Shown: positions 1 through 9,317, numbered from the stretch's first letter. The stretch: 64,000 bases of DNA from Pararhizobium sp. (GCA_030655075.1 JAURWE010000109.1:62001-126000); one strand, 5' to 3'. The notes: generated by a model not told the origin, from the sequence alone. Translations and numbers: made by a program.

Positions 1-2205
1 TATGATGGCGTTTATCGGTGGGCAATCGATGCGGCCGAGCCCCGGCTTTCGCGCGATGGCACGTTTCTTGGCTATATCGGCTCGGTCATCGACATCGACG
101 AGCGGCATGATGCGGAACAAAAACTGCGTGAAAGCGAAGGCCAGCTGAAGGCGATCACCAATTCGATCGACCAGATGATCTGGTCGACGCGGCCCGACGG
201 GTTTCATGACTACTACAACGACCGCTGGTACGAGTTCACCGGCGTTCCCTATGGTTCGACGGACGGCGAGGCGTGGAACGGCATGTTCCATCCGGACGAT
301 CAGGCGCGTGCCTGGGCGGTTTGGACAAAATGCCTGGCCACTGGCGAGCCCTACCATATCGAATACCGGTTGCGGCATCATTCGGGGACCTATCGTTGGG
401 TCATCGGCCGGGCCAACAGCGTCCGCGACGAAGAGGGCCGGATCACCCGCTGGTACGGTACATGCACCGATATCCACGAGCTGAAGGCCGCCGAACTGCA
501 GCGTTCGGCCACGCTCGGTTTCCAGGAAGAAATCCGCCTGCTTCATGATCCGGCCGACATCGCCTTTGCGGCAACGAAGATGCTCGGCGAGTTCATGAAT
601 GTCAGCCGGGCGGGTTATGGCACCATCGATCCGAAGGCCGAGACCATCACCATCGAGCGGGACTGGAATGCACCGGGCGTGCAGAGCCTGGCGGGCGTGC
701 TGCACTTCCGCGATTACGGCAGCTATATCGAAGACCTGAAGCGCGGCGAAACCGTCGTTTTTGCCGATGCGGAGCTTGATGAGCGGACCGCGAGCACGGC
801 CGAGGCGTTGAAGAACATCAGCGCGCAATCTGTCGTCAACATGCCGGTCACCGAGCAGGACGGTCTGGTGGCGCTGCTCTATCTCAACCACGCTTCCGCC
901 CGCCTTTGGACCGAGGACGAGCTGCGCTTCATCCGCGAGATCGCCGAGCAGACCCGCCATGCGGCTGAGCGGCGGCGGGTGGAAAACGAACTGCGCGATC
1001 TCACTATTTCTCTCGAGCAGCAGGTGACCGAGCGCACGGCGGCGCTGATGAAATCCGAGGAGACGCTGCGGCAATCCATGAAGATGGAGGCCGTCGGGCA
1101 ACTGACCGGCGGCATCGCCCATGACTTCAACAATATGCTGGCGATCGTCATCAGCGGCCTCAATCTGCTGCAGCGAAAACTGCGCCGGGGCGAGACCGAT
1201 GTCGACCGGTTCATCGACGGTGCGATGGAGGGCGCGCAGAAGGCGGCATCGCTGACGCAGCGGCTTCTGGCCTTCTCTCGGCAGCAGCCCTTAGCGCCCG
1301 AACCGATCGACGGCAACCGGATGATCGCCTCGATGAACGACCTTTTGACCCGGACCCTGGGCGAGCATATCCGCATCGAGACGGTGCTGTTTGCCGGGCT
1401 GTGGAAAACGAAGGCCGACCCGGCGCAGCTTGAAAATGCCGTCATCAATCTGGCCGTCAACGCCCGCGACGCCATGCCTGATGGTGGCAGGCTGACGATC
1501 GAGACGGCGAATGCGCAGGTCGATGAGAAATACGCCCGCGAATACGATATCGCCACCGGCCACTATGTGGTGATCGCGGTCAGCGATACGGGCCAGGGCA
1601 TGACGCCCGAGGTGATGAAGAAGGCCTTCGATCCGTTCTTCACCACCAAGAGCGTCGGCAAGGGCACCGGGCTCGGGCTCAGCCAGGTCTTCGGCTTCGT
1701 CCGCCAGACAGGCGGGCATATCAAGATATATTCGGAGACGGGCATCGGCTCGACCGTGCGGATCTATTTGCCGCGTTTCTACGGCGAGCTTGAAAATGTC
1801 GAGGCGGCAGTCCGCGCACCATCGACGCAGCCCGGACACGGGGAGCGCATTCTGGTGGTCGAGGACGAGGAGCGTGTCCGTCTCTTCACGGTGGAGGCGT
1901 TGCGGGAGCTGGGTTATACGGTGCTTTCGGCGGCTGGAGGGCCCGAAGCCCTGAAGCTGCTGGAGAGCGGCGTGCGGGTGGACCTGCTGCTGACCGATAT
2001 CGTCATGCCGGACATGAACGGACGGCAGCTTGCCGATGCGGCGCTTGTCATCATCCCTGGGCTCAAGGTGCTCTACGCTACCGGCTATACGCGCAATGCC
2101 ATCGTTCACAATGGCATGCTCGATCCGGGCACGAATTTTCTGCAGAAGCCGTTCGGCATCGATCAGCTGAGCGAAAAGGTCCGCACGATTCTCGACAAGG
2201 AGTGA
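1..2205 (+). CDS. hybrid sensor histidine kinase with PAS, GAF and receiver domains (5' end outside window)
   Basis: The reading frame is open from base 1 and already encodes the end of a PAS fold (YRWAIDAAEP, then GTFLGYIGSVIDI), so the gene starts upstream. Order seen: end of one PAS domain, a second PAS/PAC domain (WSTRPDGFHDYYNDRWYEFTG to GRITRWYGTCTDI), a GAF-like domain, a short coiled linker (LEQQVTERTAAL), a HisKA domain with the phospho-acceptor His in GGIAHDFNNML (codon 1120-1122), an HATPase domain (NLAVNARDAMPDGG, DTGQGM, GTGLGLS) and a C-terminal receiver with the acceptor Asp in LLLTDIVMPD (codon 1996-1998) and the KPF lysine. No membrane segment is visible in this part. Probably a soluble-domain kinase sensing redox or small ligands; the signal is unknown. 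It overlaps or abuts the downstream LysR gene. Confidence 0.9.
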   Translation, partial: YDGVYRWAIDAAEPRLSRDGTFLGYIGSVIDIDERHDAEQKLRESEGQLKAITNSIDQMIWSTRPDGFHDYYNDRWYEFTGVPYGSTDGEAWNGMFHPDDQARAWAVWTKCLATGEPYHIEYRLRHHSGTYRWVIGRANSVRDEEGRITRWYGTCTDIHELKAAELQRSATLGFQEEIRLLHDPADIAFAATKMLGEFMNVSRAGYGTIDPKAETITIERDWNAPGVQSLAGVLHFRDYGSYIEDLKRGETVVFADAELDERTASTAEALKNISAQSVVNMPVTEQDGLVALLYLNHASARLWTEDELRFIREIAEQTRHAAERRRVENELRDLTISLEQQVTERTAALMKSEETLRQSMKMEAVGQLTGGIAHDFNNMLAIVISGLNLLQRKLRRGETDVDRFIDGAMEGAQKAASLTQRLLAFSRQQPLAPEPIDGNRMIASMNDLLTRTLGEHIRIETVLFAGLWKTKADPAQLENAVINLAVNARDAMPDGGRLTIETANAQVDEKYAREYDIATGHYVVIAVSDTGQGMTPEVMKKAFDPFFTTKSVGKGTGLGLSQVFGFVRQTGGHIKIYSETGIGSTVRIYLPRFYGELENVEAAVRAPSTQPGHGERILVVEDEERVRLFTVEALRELGYTVLSAAGGPEALKLLESGVRVDLLLTDIVMPDMNGRQLADAALVIIPGLKVLYATGYTRNAIVHNGMLDPGTNFLQKPFGIDQLSEKVRTILDKE

Positions 2206-2279
2206 CGGTTGTCAGGATAGTTCTGGGGCAGCGGGAGTGCTATGGAATGGGCCCCGTTTCCCGACCTGCGGATGATCAC

Positions 2280-3173
2280 ATGCGAAAACTGCCGGCGCTT
2301 TCGGCCATGAAGGTGTTTGAAGTCGTCGGCCAGACCCGCAGTTTTACGCGCGCGGCCGACCGGCTGAACCTGACGCAAAGCGCCGTCAGCCGCCAGGTGC
2401 GCAATCTCGAGGAGCAGCTCGGCGAAGCGCTTGTCATCCGCCATCACCACCATCTGGAGCTGACACCATCGGGCGCGGCGCTGCTGGCGGCGCTGCAGCA
2501 GGCATTTCACACGGTCGAACTGACGGTTCGCGGCATCATGGAAAAGAGCAACCGCAACCGGCTGCGCATCAATGTGCCGCCGACCTTTGCCAAGCGCTGG
2601 CTGATGCCGCGCCTTGCGAGCCTCAGACAGGCATTGCCGGATATCGAGATCAGCATCAGCACCGATCTGCAGGACAGTCTTGCCGAGCGCAGCCTGCTCG
2701 ATTGCGCCATCCGCTTCGGCGATGGCGAGTGGCCGGTGCTGCAATCGCGCATCCTGATGACGGAACGCCACATCGCCGTCTGCGCGCCTGGCCTTCTCGA
2801 CAGCGCCCGCCCGATCGATCTGTCGGCCTTCACCTTCCTGCATGTGCTGGCCTCGGCCGATCAGCGCTATCTAACTTGGCAGCATTGGCTGGATGCGGCG
2901 GAGCTGAGCGACACGGATACGGGCGGCGGGCTGGAGTTCGACCTGCAGGACATGGCCATCGAAGCGGCGACACGCGGCCTTGGCGTTGCCGTTGCCGATC
3001 GTTTCATGATCGCGCCGCAGCTCGACAGCGGCCAACTGGTGCAAGTGCTCGATGTGGAGGTGGAGGGTCACGAGTCCTACTGGCTGGTCACCCGCAGCGA
3101 GCAAAAGGAAAGCCCCAATGTGAAGGCTTTCCGCACTTGGCTGCTGGCGGAGCTGAATGCGGCTTCGGCTTGA
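2280..3173 (+). CDS. LysR-family transcriptional regulator, GcvA-like
   Basis: A 297-residue protein with an N-terminal winged HTH (LPALSAMKVFEVVGQTRSF, then RAADRLNLTQSAVSRQVRNL) and a C-terminal substrate-binding domain. The opening LPxLxAMKVFE and the DHHHHLELTPSGAALL stretch resemble the GcvA branch of LysR regulators. The frame could begin earlier at GTG 2202 or ATG 2247, but the family motif begins just after ATG 2280, so that start was chosen. It is co-directional with the following aldehyde dehydrogenase operon, and a perfect T-N11-A inverted repeat lies in the gap between them, so it is inferred to control that operon. The ligand is unknown; a sugar acid or aldehyde intermediate is plausible. 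Confidence 0.85.
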   Translation: MRKLPALSAMKVFEVVGQTRSFTRAADRLNLTQSAVSRQVRNLEEQLGEALVIRHHHHLELTPSGAALLAALQQAFHTVELTVRGIMEKSNRNRLRINVPPTFAKRWLMPRLASLRQALPDIEISISTDLQDSLAERSLLDCAIRFGDGEWPVLQSRILMTERHIAVCAPGLLDSARPIDLSAFTFLHVLASADQRYLTWQHWLDAAELSDTDTGGGLEFDLQDMAIEAATRGLGVAVADRFMIAPQLDSGQLVQVLDVEVEGHESYWLVTRSEQKESPNVKAFRTWLLAELNAASA

Positions 3174-3185
3174 ACGCTCCTGTCA

Positions 3186-3210
3186 CAAACATGCGTTTTT
3201 GGAATGTTTG
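3186..3210. promoter_or_regulatory. candidate LysR operator (T-N11-A dyad)
   Basis: CAAACAT and ATGTTTG form a perfect 7-bp inverted repeat separated by exactly 11 bases, which is the T-N11-A layout of LysR-type binding sites. It lies 12 bp after the stop of the LysR gene and about 80 bp before the aldehyde dehydrogenase start. This suggests an activator site for the downstream operon. Confidence 0.55.
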
Positions 3211-3290
3211 GCCCGACAATAACTCGCTTGCGAAGCAGGCCCGATGCCATGCCTAGTTCATCCTGAAACAGTCTTGTTCGGGTGAGCATC

Positions 3291-4715
3291 ATGGCAGAGC
3301 ATCGCAACTTCATCGGCGGCCGTTTCGTCGAGGCCGGATCGCAGCCGGATATCGAGGTGCGCGACCCGGCGACCGGTCAGGTTTTCACCACCGTTCCCGC
3401 CGCCAGCGACGCCGATGTTGTTCAGGCGGTCGAAGCGGCCAAACAGGCGCAAAAAGCCTGGCGGAAGCTGCCGTCGATCCAGCGCGGCGATGCGCTCCGG
3501 CGTCTGGCCGATGCGGTCGAGCGGCATGCGCCGGTCATCGGTGCGGCGCTGGCGCAGGAGTCGGGCAAGAGCCTGTCGGATGCGACTTCGGAAGCGATCT
3601 ACGGCGTCGAGCTGATGCGCTATCACGCCGAGTGGGCGCGGCGGGTCGAGGGCGAGGTGATCGAGAGCGACACGCCGGATGAGACGCTGATGCTGAAGCG
3701 CGAGCCGATCGGCGTCGTTGCCTGCCTGATCCCCTTCAATTTTCCGATCTACACGCTGGTGCGCAAGATCGCCCCGGCGCTGATCACCGGCAATGCGGTT
3801 GTCGTGCGGCCGAGCAACACGACGCCAGCCTCGGCCTTTGCCTTTGCCCAGGCGGTGATCGAGGCGGGTCTTCCGGCCGGTCTGGTCAACATCATGACCA
3901 TGTCGCACGAGACGGCCCGCACCATGTGCACGCAGCCGGACGTCGGCATGATCACGCTCACCGGCAGCGTCATGGCCGGCCAGACGGTGCTCGATTACTG
4001 CAAGACCAACATTGCCAAGCCGTCGCTGGAGCTTGGCGGCAAGACGCCTGTCATCGTCGAGCCGGATGCCGATCTCGATGCGGTGGCACGCATGGTTCTC
4101 GGCGCCAAGACCGCCCATTGTGGCCAGGTCTGCACCTCGGTCGAGCGGCTTTATGTGCATGCGTCCGTGCATGATGCGCTGCTGGAAAAGCTGCGGACCG
4201 GTTTTTCCGGCCGTTCGTTCGGCGACCGCTCGAAGGATGCCGATGTGATGGGGCCGCTCGCCAATGCGGCGGCGCGCGACCGCATCCATGCAATGGTCGA
4301 GCGGGCGGTGGGCGAGGGGGCAAAGGTCGAGACCGGGGGCGTGGTGCCCGAGGGCGATGGCTATTTCTATCCGCCGACGCTGCTGTCCAGCTGCCGCCAC
4401 GAAATGGAGATCGTGCGCGAGGAAGTGTTTGGCCCCGTGCTGGCCGTCATTCCCTACGAGACATTCGATCAGGCGTTGGCGCTTGCCAGCGATCATCAGT
4501 TCGGGCTTGCCTCGGTGCTGTTCACCGAAAACTACCGCAAGGCGATGCAGGCGGCGAGCGAGATCGAGGCGGGCGAACTTTACATCAACCGGTTCCCGGC
4601 CGACCCCTATCAGGGTTACCACGCGGGCTGGAAAAAATCCGGCCTCGGCGGCGACGACGGCAAACACGGCATGCTCGAATTCACGCAGACCCGCCTTGTT
4701 GTTTTGAAGCATTGA
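3291..4715 (+). CDS. NAD(P)-dependent aldehyde dehydrogenase
   Basis: A 474-residue ALDH-superfamily enzyme oxidising an aldehyde to a carboxylate in the cytoplasm. The family residues are in place: oxyanion Asn in IPFNFPIYTLV (about 150), general-base Glu in SLELGGKTPVI (about 247) and the nucleophilic Cys in HCGQVCTSVERLYVH (about 281). The length matches lactaldehyde/succinate-semialdehyde-type ALDHs; the closest feel is the AldA (lactaldehyde/glycolaldehyde) group, but the substrate is not readable from sequence. The start ATG 3291 follows GGGTGAG; an in-frame GTG lies 9 bases earlier. It is the first gene of a four-gene run with the enolase-superfamily enzyme, the GMC oxidoreductase and the beta-hydroxyacid dehydrogenase, all spaced by 18-25 bp. 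Confidence 0.88.
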   Translation: MAEHRNFIGGRFVEAGSQPDIEVRDPATGQVFTTVPAASDADVVQAVEAAKQAQKAWRKLPSIQRGDALRRLADAVERHAPVIGAALAQESGKSLSDATSEAIYGVELMRYHAEWARRVEGEVIESDTPDETLMLKREPIGVVACLIPFNFPIYTLVRKIAPALITGNAVVVRPSNTTPASAFAFAQAVIEAGLPAGLVNIMTMSHETARTMCTQPDVGMITLTGSVMAGQTVLDYCKTNIAKPSLELGGKTPVIVEPDADLDAVARMVLGAKTAHCGQVCTSVERLYVHASVHDALLEKLRTGFSGRSFGDRSKDADVMGPLANAAARDRIHAMVERAVGEGAKVETGGVVPEGDGYFYPPTLLSSCRHEMEIVREEVFGPVLAVIPYETFDQALALASDHQFGLASVLFTENYRKAMQAASEIEAGELYINRFPADPYQGYHAGWKKSGLGGDDGKHGMLEFTQTRLVVLKH

Positions 4716-4740
4716 AAACCCGGCAGGGAAGGAAACACCC

Positions 4741-5958
4741 ATGAAGATTGCATCGCTGAAAACCTACGTGGTTGCCGTTCCGCCGCCGCATGTCGGCGGC
4801 ATGTACTGGATCTTCGTGCAGCTGGAGACCGCCTGCGGCATCACCGGGGTCGGCGAGATCTATTCGGCCTCCTTCCATCCGATGGCCATGGTGCCGCTGA
4901 TCGAGGATGTCTTCCAGCGCTACCTGCTTGACCATGACCCGCACGAGATCGAGCGCTTCTGGCGGGCCGGCTATTCCAGCGGTTTCACGCAGCGGCCCGA
5001 CACGACGATGATGGGCATTGTCTCGGGCCTCGAGATCGCCTGCTGGGACATCATCGGCAAGGCCGCCGGGCGGCCGGTGTCGGACCTGCTCGGCGGCACG
5101 GTCAACAAGCGTCTGCGGGCCTATACCTATCTCTACCCGAAGAATGCGGCGGGCGATTATGACTACGGCGATCCGGACCTGGCCGCCGAGGAGGCGATCC
5201 GCATGGTCGACATGGGTTTTACCGCCCTGAAGTTCGACCCAGCCGGGCCCTATACGAACTATTCCGGTCATCAGCTGTCGCTGGGCGTGATGGACCGCTG
5301 CGAGCTGTTCTGCCGGAAAATCCGCGAGGCCATCGGCAGCAGTGCCGATCTTCTGTTCGGAACCCATGGACAGATGGTGCCGTCATCGGCGATCCGGCTG
5401 GCCAAGCGGCTGGAGAAATACGACCCGATGTGGTTCGAGGAGCCGGTGCCGCCGGGACAGGAGGCAGCAATGGCCGAGGTGGCGCGGGCCACGTCGATCC
5501 CGATTTCCACCGGCGAGCGGCTGACGACGAAATACGAGTTTCAGCGCGTGCTGCAGCTCGGTGCCGCCTCGATCCTGCAGATGAACGTCGCCCGCGTTGG
5601 TGGCCTGCTGGAAGCCAAGAAGATCGCCGGCATGGCCGAGGCCTTTTATGCGCAGATCGCGCCGCATCTCTACAATGGTCCGGTCGGTGCCGCTGCCAGC
5701 ATCCAGCTGTCGGCCGCGACGCCGAATTTTCTCATCCACGAGGCGATCATGGACTTCGGCGGGTTTCACGCCGAGGTGCTGAAGACGAAGCTGCAGTTCG
5801 ACGACGGCTATCTCACTCCGTCGCGCGAACCGGGGCTGGGCATCGAGCTCAACCTCGATGTGGTCGAGAAGAACTCGCCCTACACCGGCGACCGGCTGCA
5901 CCTGCAGATGGCGTCCGAGCCTGCCGACATCAAGGAATTTGCGCCCGCCCGGGGCTGA
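4741..5958 (+). CDS. mandelate racemase/muconate lactonizing enzyme family protein (enolase superfamily, sugar-acid dehydratase type)
   Basis: A 405-residue protein with an enolase-type N-terminal cap and a C-terminal barrel. Visible barrel motifs are ALKFDP (about 162-167), LFGTHGQMV (205-213), MWFEEPVPP (230-238), STGERLTT (256-263) and IAPHLYNGPV (306-315). The two Glu ligands (FEEP, TGER) and the late catalytic His (APH) are present. The strand that normally gives the first metal ligand as Asp (DxH in galactonate/mannonate dehydratases) reads GTHGQ here, so Gly replaces Asp. Family knowledge points to dehydration or epimerisation of a sugar acid; the substrate is not determined. Start ATG is well placed behind AAGGAAA. 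It is second in the ALDH operon. Confidence 0.82.
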   Translation: MKIASLKTYVVAVPPPHVGGMYWIFVQLETACGITGVGEIYSASFHPMAMVPLIEDVFQRYLLDHDPHEIERFWRAGYSSGFTQRPDTTMMGIVSGLEIACWDIIGKAAGRPVSDLLGGTVNKRLRAYTYLYPKNAAGDYDYGDPDLAAEEAIRMVDMGFTALKFDPAGPYTNYSGHQLSLGVMDRCELFCRKIREAIGSSADLLFGTHGQMVPSSAIRLAKRLEKYDPMWFEEPVPPGQEAAMAEVARATSIPISTGERLTTKYEFQRVLQLGAASILQMNVARVGGLLEAKKIAGMAEAFYAQIAPHLYNGPVGAAASIQLSAATPNFLIHEAIMDFGGFHAEVLKTKLQFDDGYLTPSREPGLGIELNLDVVEKNSPYTGDRLHLQMASEPADIKEFAPARG

Positions 5959-5976
5959 GCCGAACAGAGACGTTTC

Positions 5977-7590
5977 ATGATCTACGACTTCGTCATCATC
6001 GGCGCGGGCTCAGCCGGCTGCATTCTGGCCAGCCGCCTTAGCGAGAGCGGCCGCTACAGCGTGCTGCTCGTCGAGGCGGGCGGCAAGGACGATTCTATCT
6101 GGTTCAAGATCCCTGTCGGTTACGCCAAGAGCTATTACAACCCTGCGGTCAACTGGATGTATTCGACCGAGCCGGAAGCGGAACTCGACAACCGCCGCAT
6201 CTATGTGCCGCGCGGCAAGGTGCAGGGCGGTTCGGGCTCGATCAACGCCATGGTGTTCGTGCGCGGCGCGGCAGACGATTTCGACGATTGGGCAGCAGCC
6301 GGAAATCCCGGATGGGGCGCCAGCGATGTGCTCCCCTATTTCCGCAAGCTGGAGACCCATGAAAAGGGCGCCTCCGACTGGCACGGCGACAGCGGGCCGA
6401 TCCATGTGACGCCGATGCGCGGCATGACGCATCCGGTGACCGATGCCTTTCTTCGGGGATGCGAAGAGCTGCAGCTGCCGGCCAGCGCCGATTTCAATGG
6501 CGCGTCGCTGGAAGGGGCGGGGGTCTACGACATCAACACCCGCAGGGGCCGGCGCTCGCATTCAAGCGCGGAATATCTGCGTCCGGCGCTGAAGCGCCAG
6601 AACCTCACTGTGGAACGCCGTGCGTTGGCACAAAAGCTGACCTTTGCCGCCGACGGCAGCGCCAACGGGGTCGAGGTGCTGCAGAATGGTGTGCACCGCC
6701 GGTTTTCGGCTCGGCGTGAGGTGATCGTGGCCGCCGGTGCCGTTGATACGCCGAAACTGCTGCAACTGTCCGGCATCGGCGATGCTGCGGCATTGTCCGC
6801 CAAGGGCCTGCTGATGCGGGCGCATCTGCCCGCCGTCGGCGAGAACCTGCAGGATCATCTCTGCGCCAGCTTCTATTACCGCGCCAACAGGCCAACGCTG
6901 AACGGCGTGTTCGGCAGCCTGTTCGGCCAGGCGGCGCTCGGGCTGCAATATGTTTTGACCCGCAAGGGGCCGTTCGCCATGAGCGTCAACCAGGCCGGCG
7001 GCTTCTTTCGCGGCAAGGCCGACGAAGAGCGGCCGAACATCCAGCTCTATTTCAATCCGCTGTCGTACCGCATCCCGGTCAACAGGAGCGCCTCGATGCT
7101 GCCGGAGCCCTATCCGGGTTTTCTGATCGCCTTCAATTCCTGCCGTCCGACCAGCCGCGGGCGCATTTCGATTGCGTCCGCCGATCCAGCAGAGGCGCCG
7201 CTGATCCAGCCGAATTATCTCTCGACGCAGCGCGACATCGACGAGGTTACTCAGGGCAGCCGGCTGGTTCGCCGTATTGCCTCTGCGCCGTCGCTGGCCG
7301 CCATCATAGAAGACGAGGTTTCGCCATCGGCAGTAGTCGAGAGCGACGCGGCGCTGCTCGATTATTTTCGCAGCAATGCCAGCTCGATCTATCATCTCTG
7401 CGGCACCTGCATGATGGGCCCGGACAGCCGGACATCGGTGGTGGATGCGCGTTTGCGCGTCCATGGCGTGGCGGGGCTTCGTGTCGTCGATGCGTCGGTT
7501 TTTCCGAATGTCACGGCTGGAAATATCAACGCGCCGACGATGATGGTTGCCGAAAAGGGTGCGGCGATGATCCTCGAAGACGGGCTGTAA
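5977..7590 (+). CDS. GMC-family FAD-dependent oxidoreductase (first copy)
   Basis: A 537-residue glucose-methanol-choline oxidoreductase. An N-terminal dinucleotide motif (IIGAGSAGCILASRL with LLVEAGG) binds FAD. The GMC signature appears around RGKVQGGSGSINAMVFVRG, and the catalytic His (SSIYHLCGTCMMG) and Asn (TAGNINAPTMM) lie near the C-terminus. It is expected to oxidise an alcohol or sugar hydroxyl and pass electrons to a quinone or cytochrome acceptor; there is no obvious signal peptide. It sits between the enolase-superfamily enzyme and the beta-hydroxyacid dehydrogenase in one transcription unit. A second GMC gene on the other strand (11378-12961) shares the architecture. Choline dehydrogenase is the best-known relative, but no betaine genes are nearby. 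Confidence 0.88.
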   Translation: MIYDFVIIGAGSAGCILASRLSESGRYSVLLVEAGGKDDSIWFKIPVGYAKSYYNPAVNWMYSTEPEAELDNRRIYVPRGKVQGGSGSINAMVFVRGAADDFDDWAAAGNPGWGASDVLPYFRKLETHEKGASDWHGDSGPIHVTPMRGMTHPVTDAFLRGCEELQLPASADFNGASLEGAGVYDINTRRGRRSHSSAEYLRPALKRQNLTVERRALAQKLTFAADGSANGVEVLQNGVHRRFSARREVIVAAGAVDTPKLLQLSGIGDAAALSAKGLLMRAHLPAVGENLQDHLCASFYYRANRPTLNGVFGSLFGQAALGLQYVLTRKGPFAMSVNQAGGFFRGKADEERPNIQLYFNPLSYRIPVNRSASMLPEPYPGFLIAFNSCRPTSRGRISIASADPAEAPLIQPNYLSTQRDIDEVTQGSRLVRRIASAPSLAAIIEDEVSPSAVVESDAALLDYFRSNASSIYHLCGTCMMGPDSRTSVVDARLRVHGVAGLRVVDASVFPNVTAGNINAPTMMVAEKGAAMILEDGL

Positions 7591-7612
7591 ACAGAACAAT
7601 AAGGGGGCGATC

Positions 7613-8518
7613 ATGCAGTACGGTTTTATAGGGCTTGGACATCTCGGGCAGCATCTGGCTGGAAGCCTGTTGCGCGAGGGTTTTGCCGTTACGGTTCATG
7701 ACCGGGACAGGGACCGTGCAGACGCCTTGCTCGCGCGCGGTGCCGGCTGGGCGGAGGATCCGCAGTCGCTGGCGTCTGGTGCCGATGCTGTCATCACCTG
7801 CCTGCCGTCGCCGGCTATTTCCGAAGCCGTGTTGACGGGGCCAAACGGCATTCTGGCCGGGATGAAGGCGGGCGGAACCTGGATCGAGATGAGCACGCTC
7901 GACCAATCCGATATCGAGCGCCTGTCGGCGCTGGCGGCGGCGAAGGGTGTGCGGATGCTGGAAGCGCCCGTCACCGGCGGCGTTCACCGGGCGGCGGCTG
8001 GTGATATTACCGTCATCGCCGGTGGCGACCGGGATCTGTTCGATCTGCATCGGCCGGCCTTTGAGGCCATGGGCGGCCAGATCTTTCATGCGGGGCCGCT
8101 GGGCAAGGCGGCCGTCATCAAGGTCATCACCAACATGCTGGCCTTCATTCACCTCTTGGCCACCGGCGAGGCGCTGATGCTGGCGAAGAAGGGCGGTATC
8201 GATCTGACCGATGCCTTCAACATCATCAAGGCGAGCTCGGGCAACAGTTTCGTGCACGAGACCGAGGGCCAGGTGATCCTCAACGGCAGCTACAACATCA
8301 ACTTCACCATGGATCTCGCCTGCAAGGATCTGGGCTTTGCGCTCGGCTTCGGCAAGGAGTTCGGCGTGCCTCTCGATCTTGCCTCACAGACATTGCAGAC
8401 CTTCATTCGGGCGCGCTCCACCTACGGCGGCGGCGCCTGGTCGTCGCAGGTGGTCAAGCTCCTGGAAGACGCCGTCGGCACCGACCTGCGGGCGCCCGGT
8501 TTTCCGGCCGAGCTTTAG
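7613..8518 (+). CDS. NAD(P)-dependent beta-hydroxyacid dehydrogenase (3-hydroxyisobutyrate/tartronate-semialdehyde reductase family)
   Basis: A 301-residue member of the HIBADH/GarR family. It has the N-terminal Rossmann motif YGFIGLGHLGQHLA (His where the usual family motif has Met), the substrate-binding stretch LEAPVTGGVHRAAAGD and the catalytic Lys in AAVIKVITNML. Such enzymes reduce tartronate semialdehyde or oxidise 3-hydroxyacids. Being last in the ALDH/enolase/GMC run and close to a glycerate 2-kinase, a role in turning a three-carbon semialdehyde into glycerate is possible but inferred. RBS AGGGGG precedes ATG. It ends 3 bp from the convergent pmtA stop. A paralogue lies at 23761-24669. 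Confidence 0.85.
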   Translation: MQYGFIGLGHLGQHLAGSLLREGFAVTVHDRDRDRADALLARGAGWAEDPQSLASGADAVITCLPSPAISEAVLTGPNGILAGMKAGGTWIEMSTLDQSDIERLSALAAAKGVRMLEAPVTGGVHRAAAGDITVIAGGDRDLFDLHRPAFEAMGGQIFHAGPLGKAAVIKVITNMLAFIHLLATGEALMLAKKGGIDLTDAFNIIKASSGNSFVHETEGQVILNGSYNINFTMDLACKDLGFALGFGKEFGVPLDLASQTLQTFIRARSTYGGGAWSSQVVKLLEDAVGTDLRAPGFPAEL

Positions 8519-8521
8519 GCC

Positions 8522-9118
8522 TTAGGTTTTCCGTCGATAGAGCCATAGCTGCGCCGGCGGGATGTTGCGCACGACGAAATCGTAGTGCTGGATTTCATAG
8601 CGGTCCGGCATGGCGATGACGGGAGAGAGCGGCCCGTAGGTGATCTGGATCACCGGGCGTCCCGGTGGAATGCGCGCCAGCAGGTCCTCGATCAGCTCGA
8701 CCCGTTTTGCCATCGGGAAGCTCAGCATCGGTACTGCGCAGATGACGCAATCGAACAGCGTGTTCCTGCTTTCACCGAGCGTCGTGTCAAGGTTGAAAGC
8801 ATCGCCATGGCGGAAATCGACGCCGGGAAACCGCGCAAGAAGGTGGTCGTAGAAGTCCTTGGCGAATTCGACGGAGATCAGATTCTCCGGCCTGACGCCG
8901 CGCTGAAGAATGGCCTTGGTGATGACGCCGGTGCCGGCGCCAAGCTCCAGGACCGGCAGGCCCGATTCCGGGGTGATGACGCTGGCCATGCGGCGCGCGG
9001 CAAATCCCGACGTCGGAATGATAGCGCCAACCGCCTTCATGTTGTTTTTCCAGCCTTTGAAGAATTTGATCTCCTCATCGAACCGGGTGCCGATGCGCGT
9101 CTTCAAATCGAAGTTCAT
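8522..9118 (-). CDS. pmtA: phosphatidylethanolamine N-methyltransferase, PmtA type
   Basis: A 198-residue class I SAM-dependent methyltransferase. It has the SAM motif VLELGAGTGVITKAIL, an acidic NLISVEFAKDF strand and FRHGDAFNL; the C-terminus reads VVRNIPPAQLWLYRRK. This matches the Rhodobacter/Sinorhizobium PmtA family, which converts phosphatidylethanolamine stepwise to phosphatidylcholine at the membrane. The ATG at 9118 follows AGGAGGGG at ideal distance; an upstream in-frame TTG is not needed. The gene is monocistronic and convergent with the hydroxyacid dehydrogenase. Rhizobia can carry more than one such methyltransferase, so this may be a paralogue rather than the main enzyme. Confidence 0.72.
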   Translation of the reverse strand: MNFDLKTRIGTRFDEEIKFFKGWKNNMKAVGAIIPTSGFAARRMASVITPESGLPVLELGAGTGVITKAILQRGVRPENLISVEFAKDFYDHLLARFPGVDFRHGDAFNLDTTLGESRNTLFDCVICAVPMLSFPMAKRVELIEDLLARIPPGRPVIQITYGPLSPVIAMPDRYEIQHYDFVVRNIPPAQLWLYRRKT

Positions 9119-9317
9119 GAATGTCCCCTCCTGCAATACGTCTCCCGCGCGGCCGAACCCTCACGGGCGTCGTCCGCATTGTCCCGCCCTCTATGTGTCG
9201 GTCTATTGCGACAAAAACAAGTCTTTTTGCGTCGTCGCAAAGCGACGTCAACGAGGGGTGTGGAGAGTGGAACAGAGGTTGAAACCCGGGTGAGGTCCAC
9301 TGGTTCGGGATTCACAC

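Noticed and set aside
3258..4742. 494-codon minus-strand open frame across the aldehyde dehydrogenase
   Set aside because: Antisense shadow of a clear ALDH gene; no start signal or motif.
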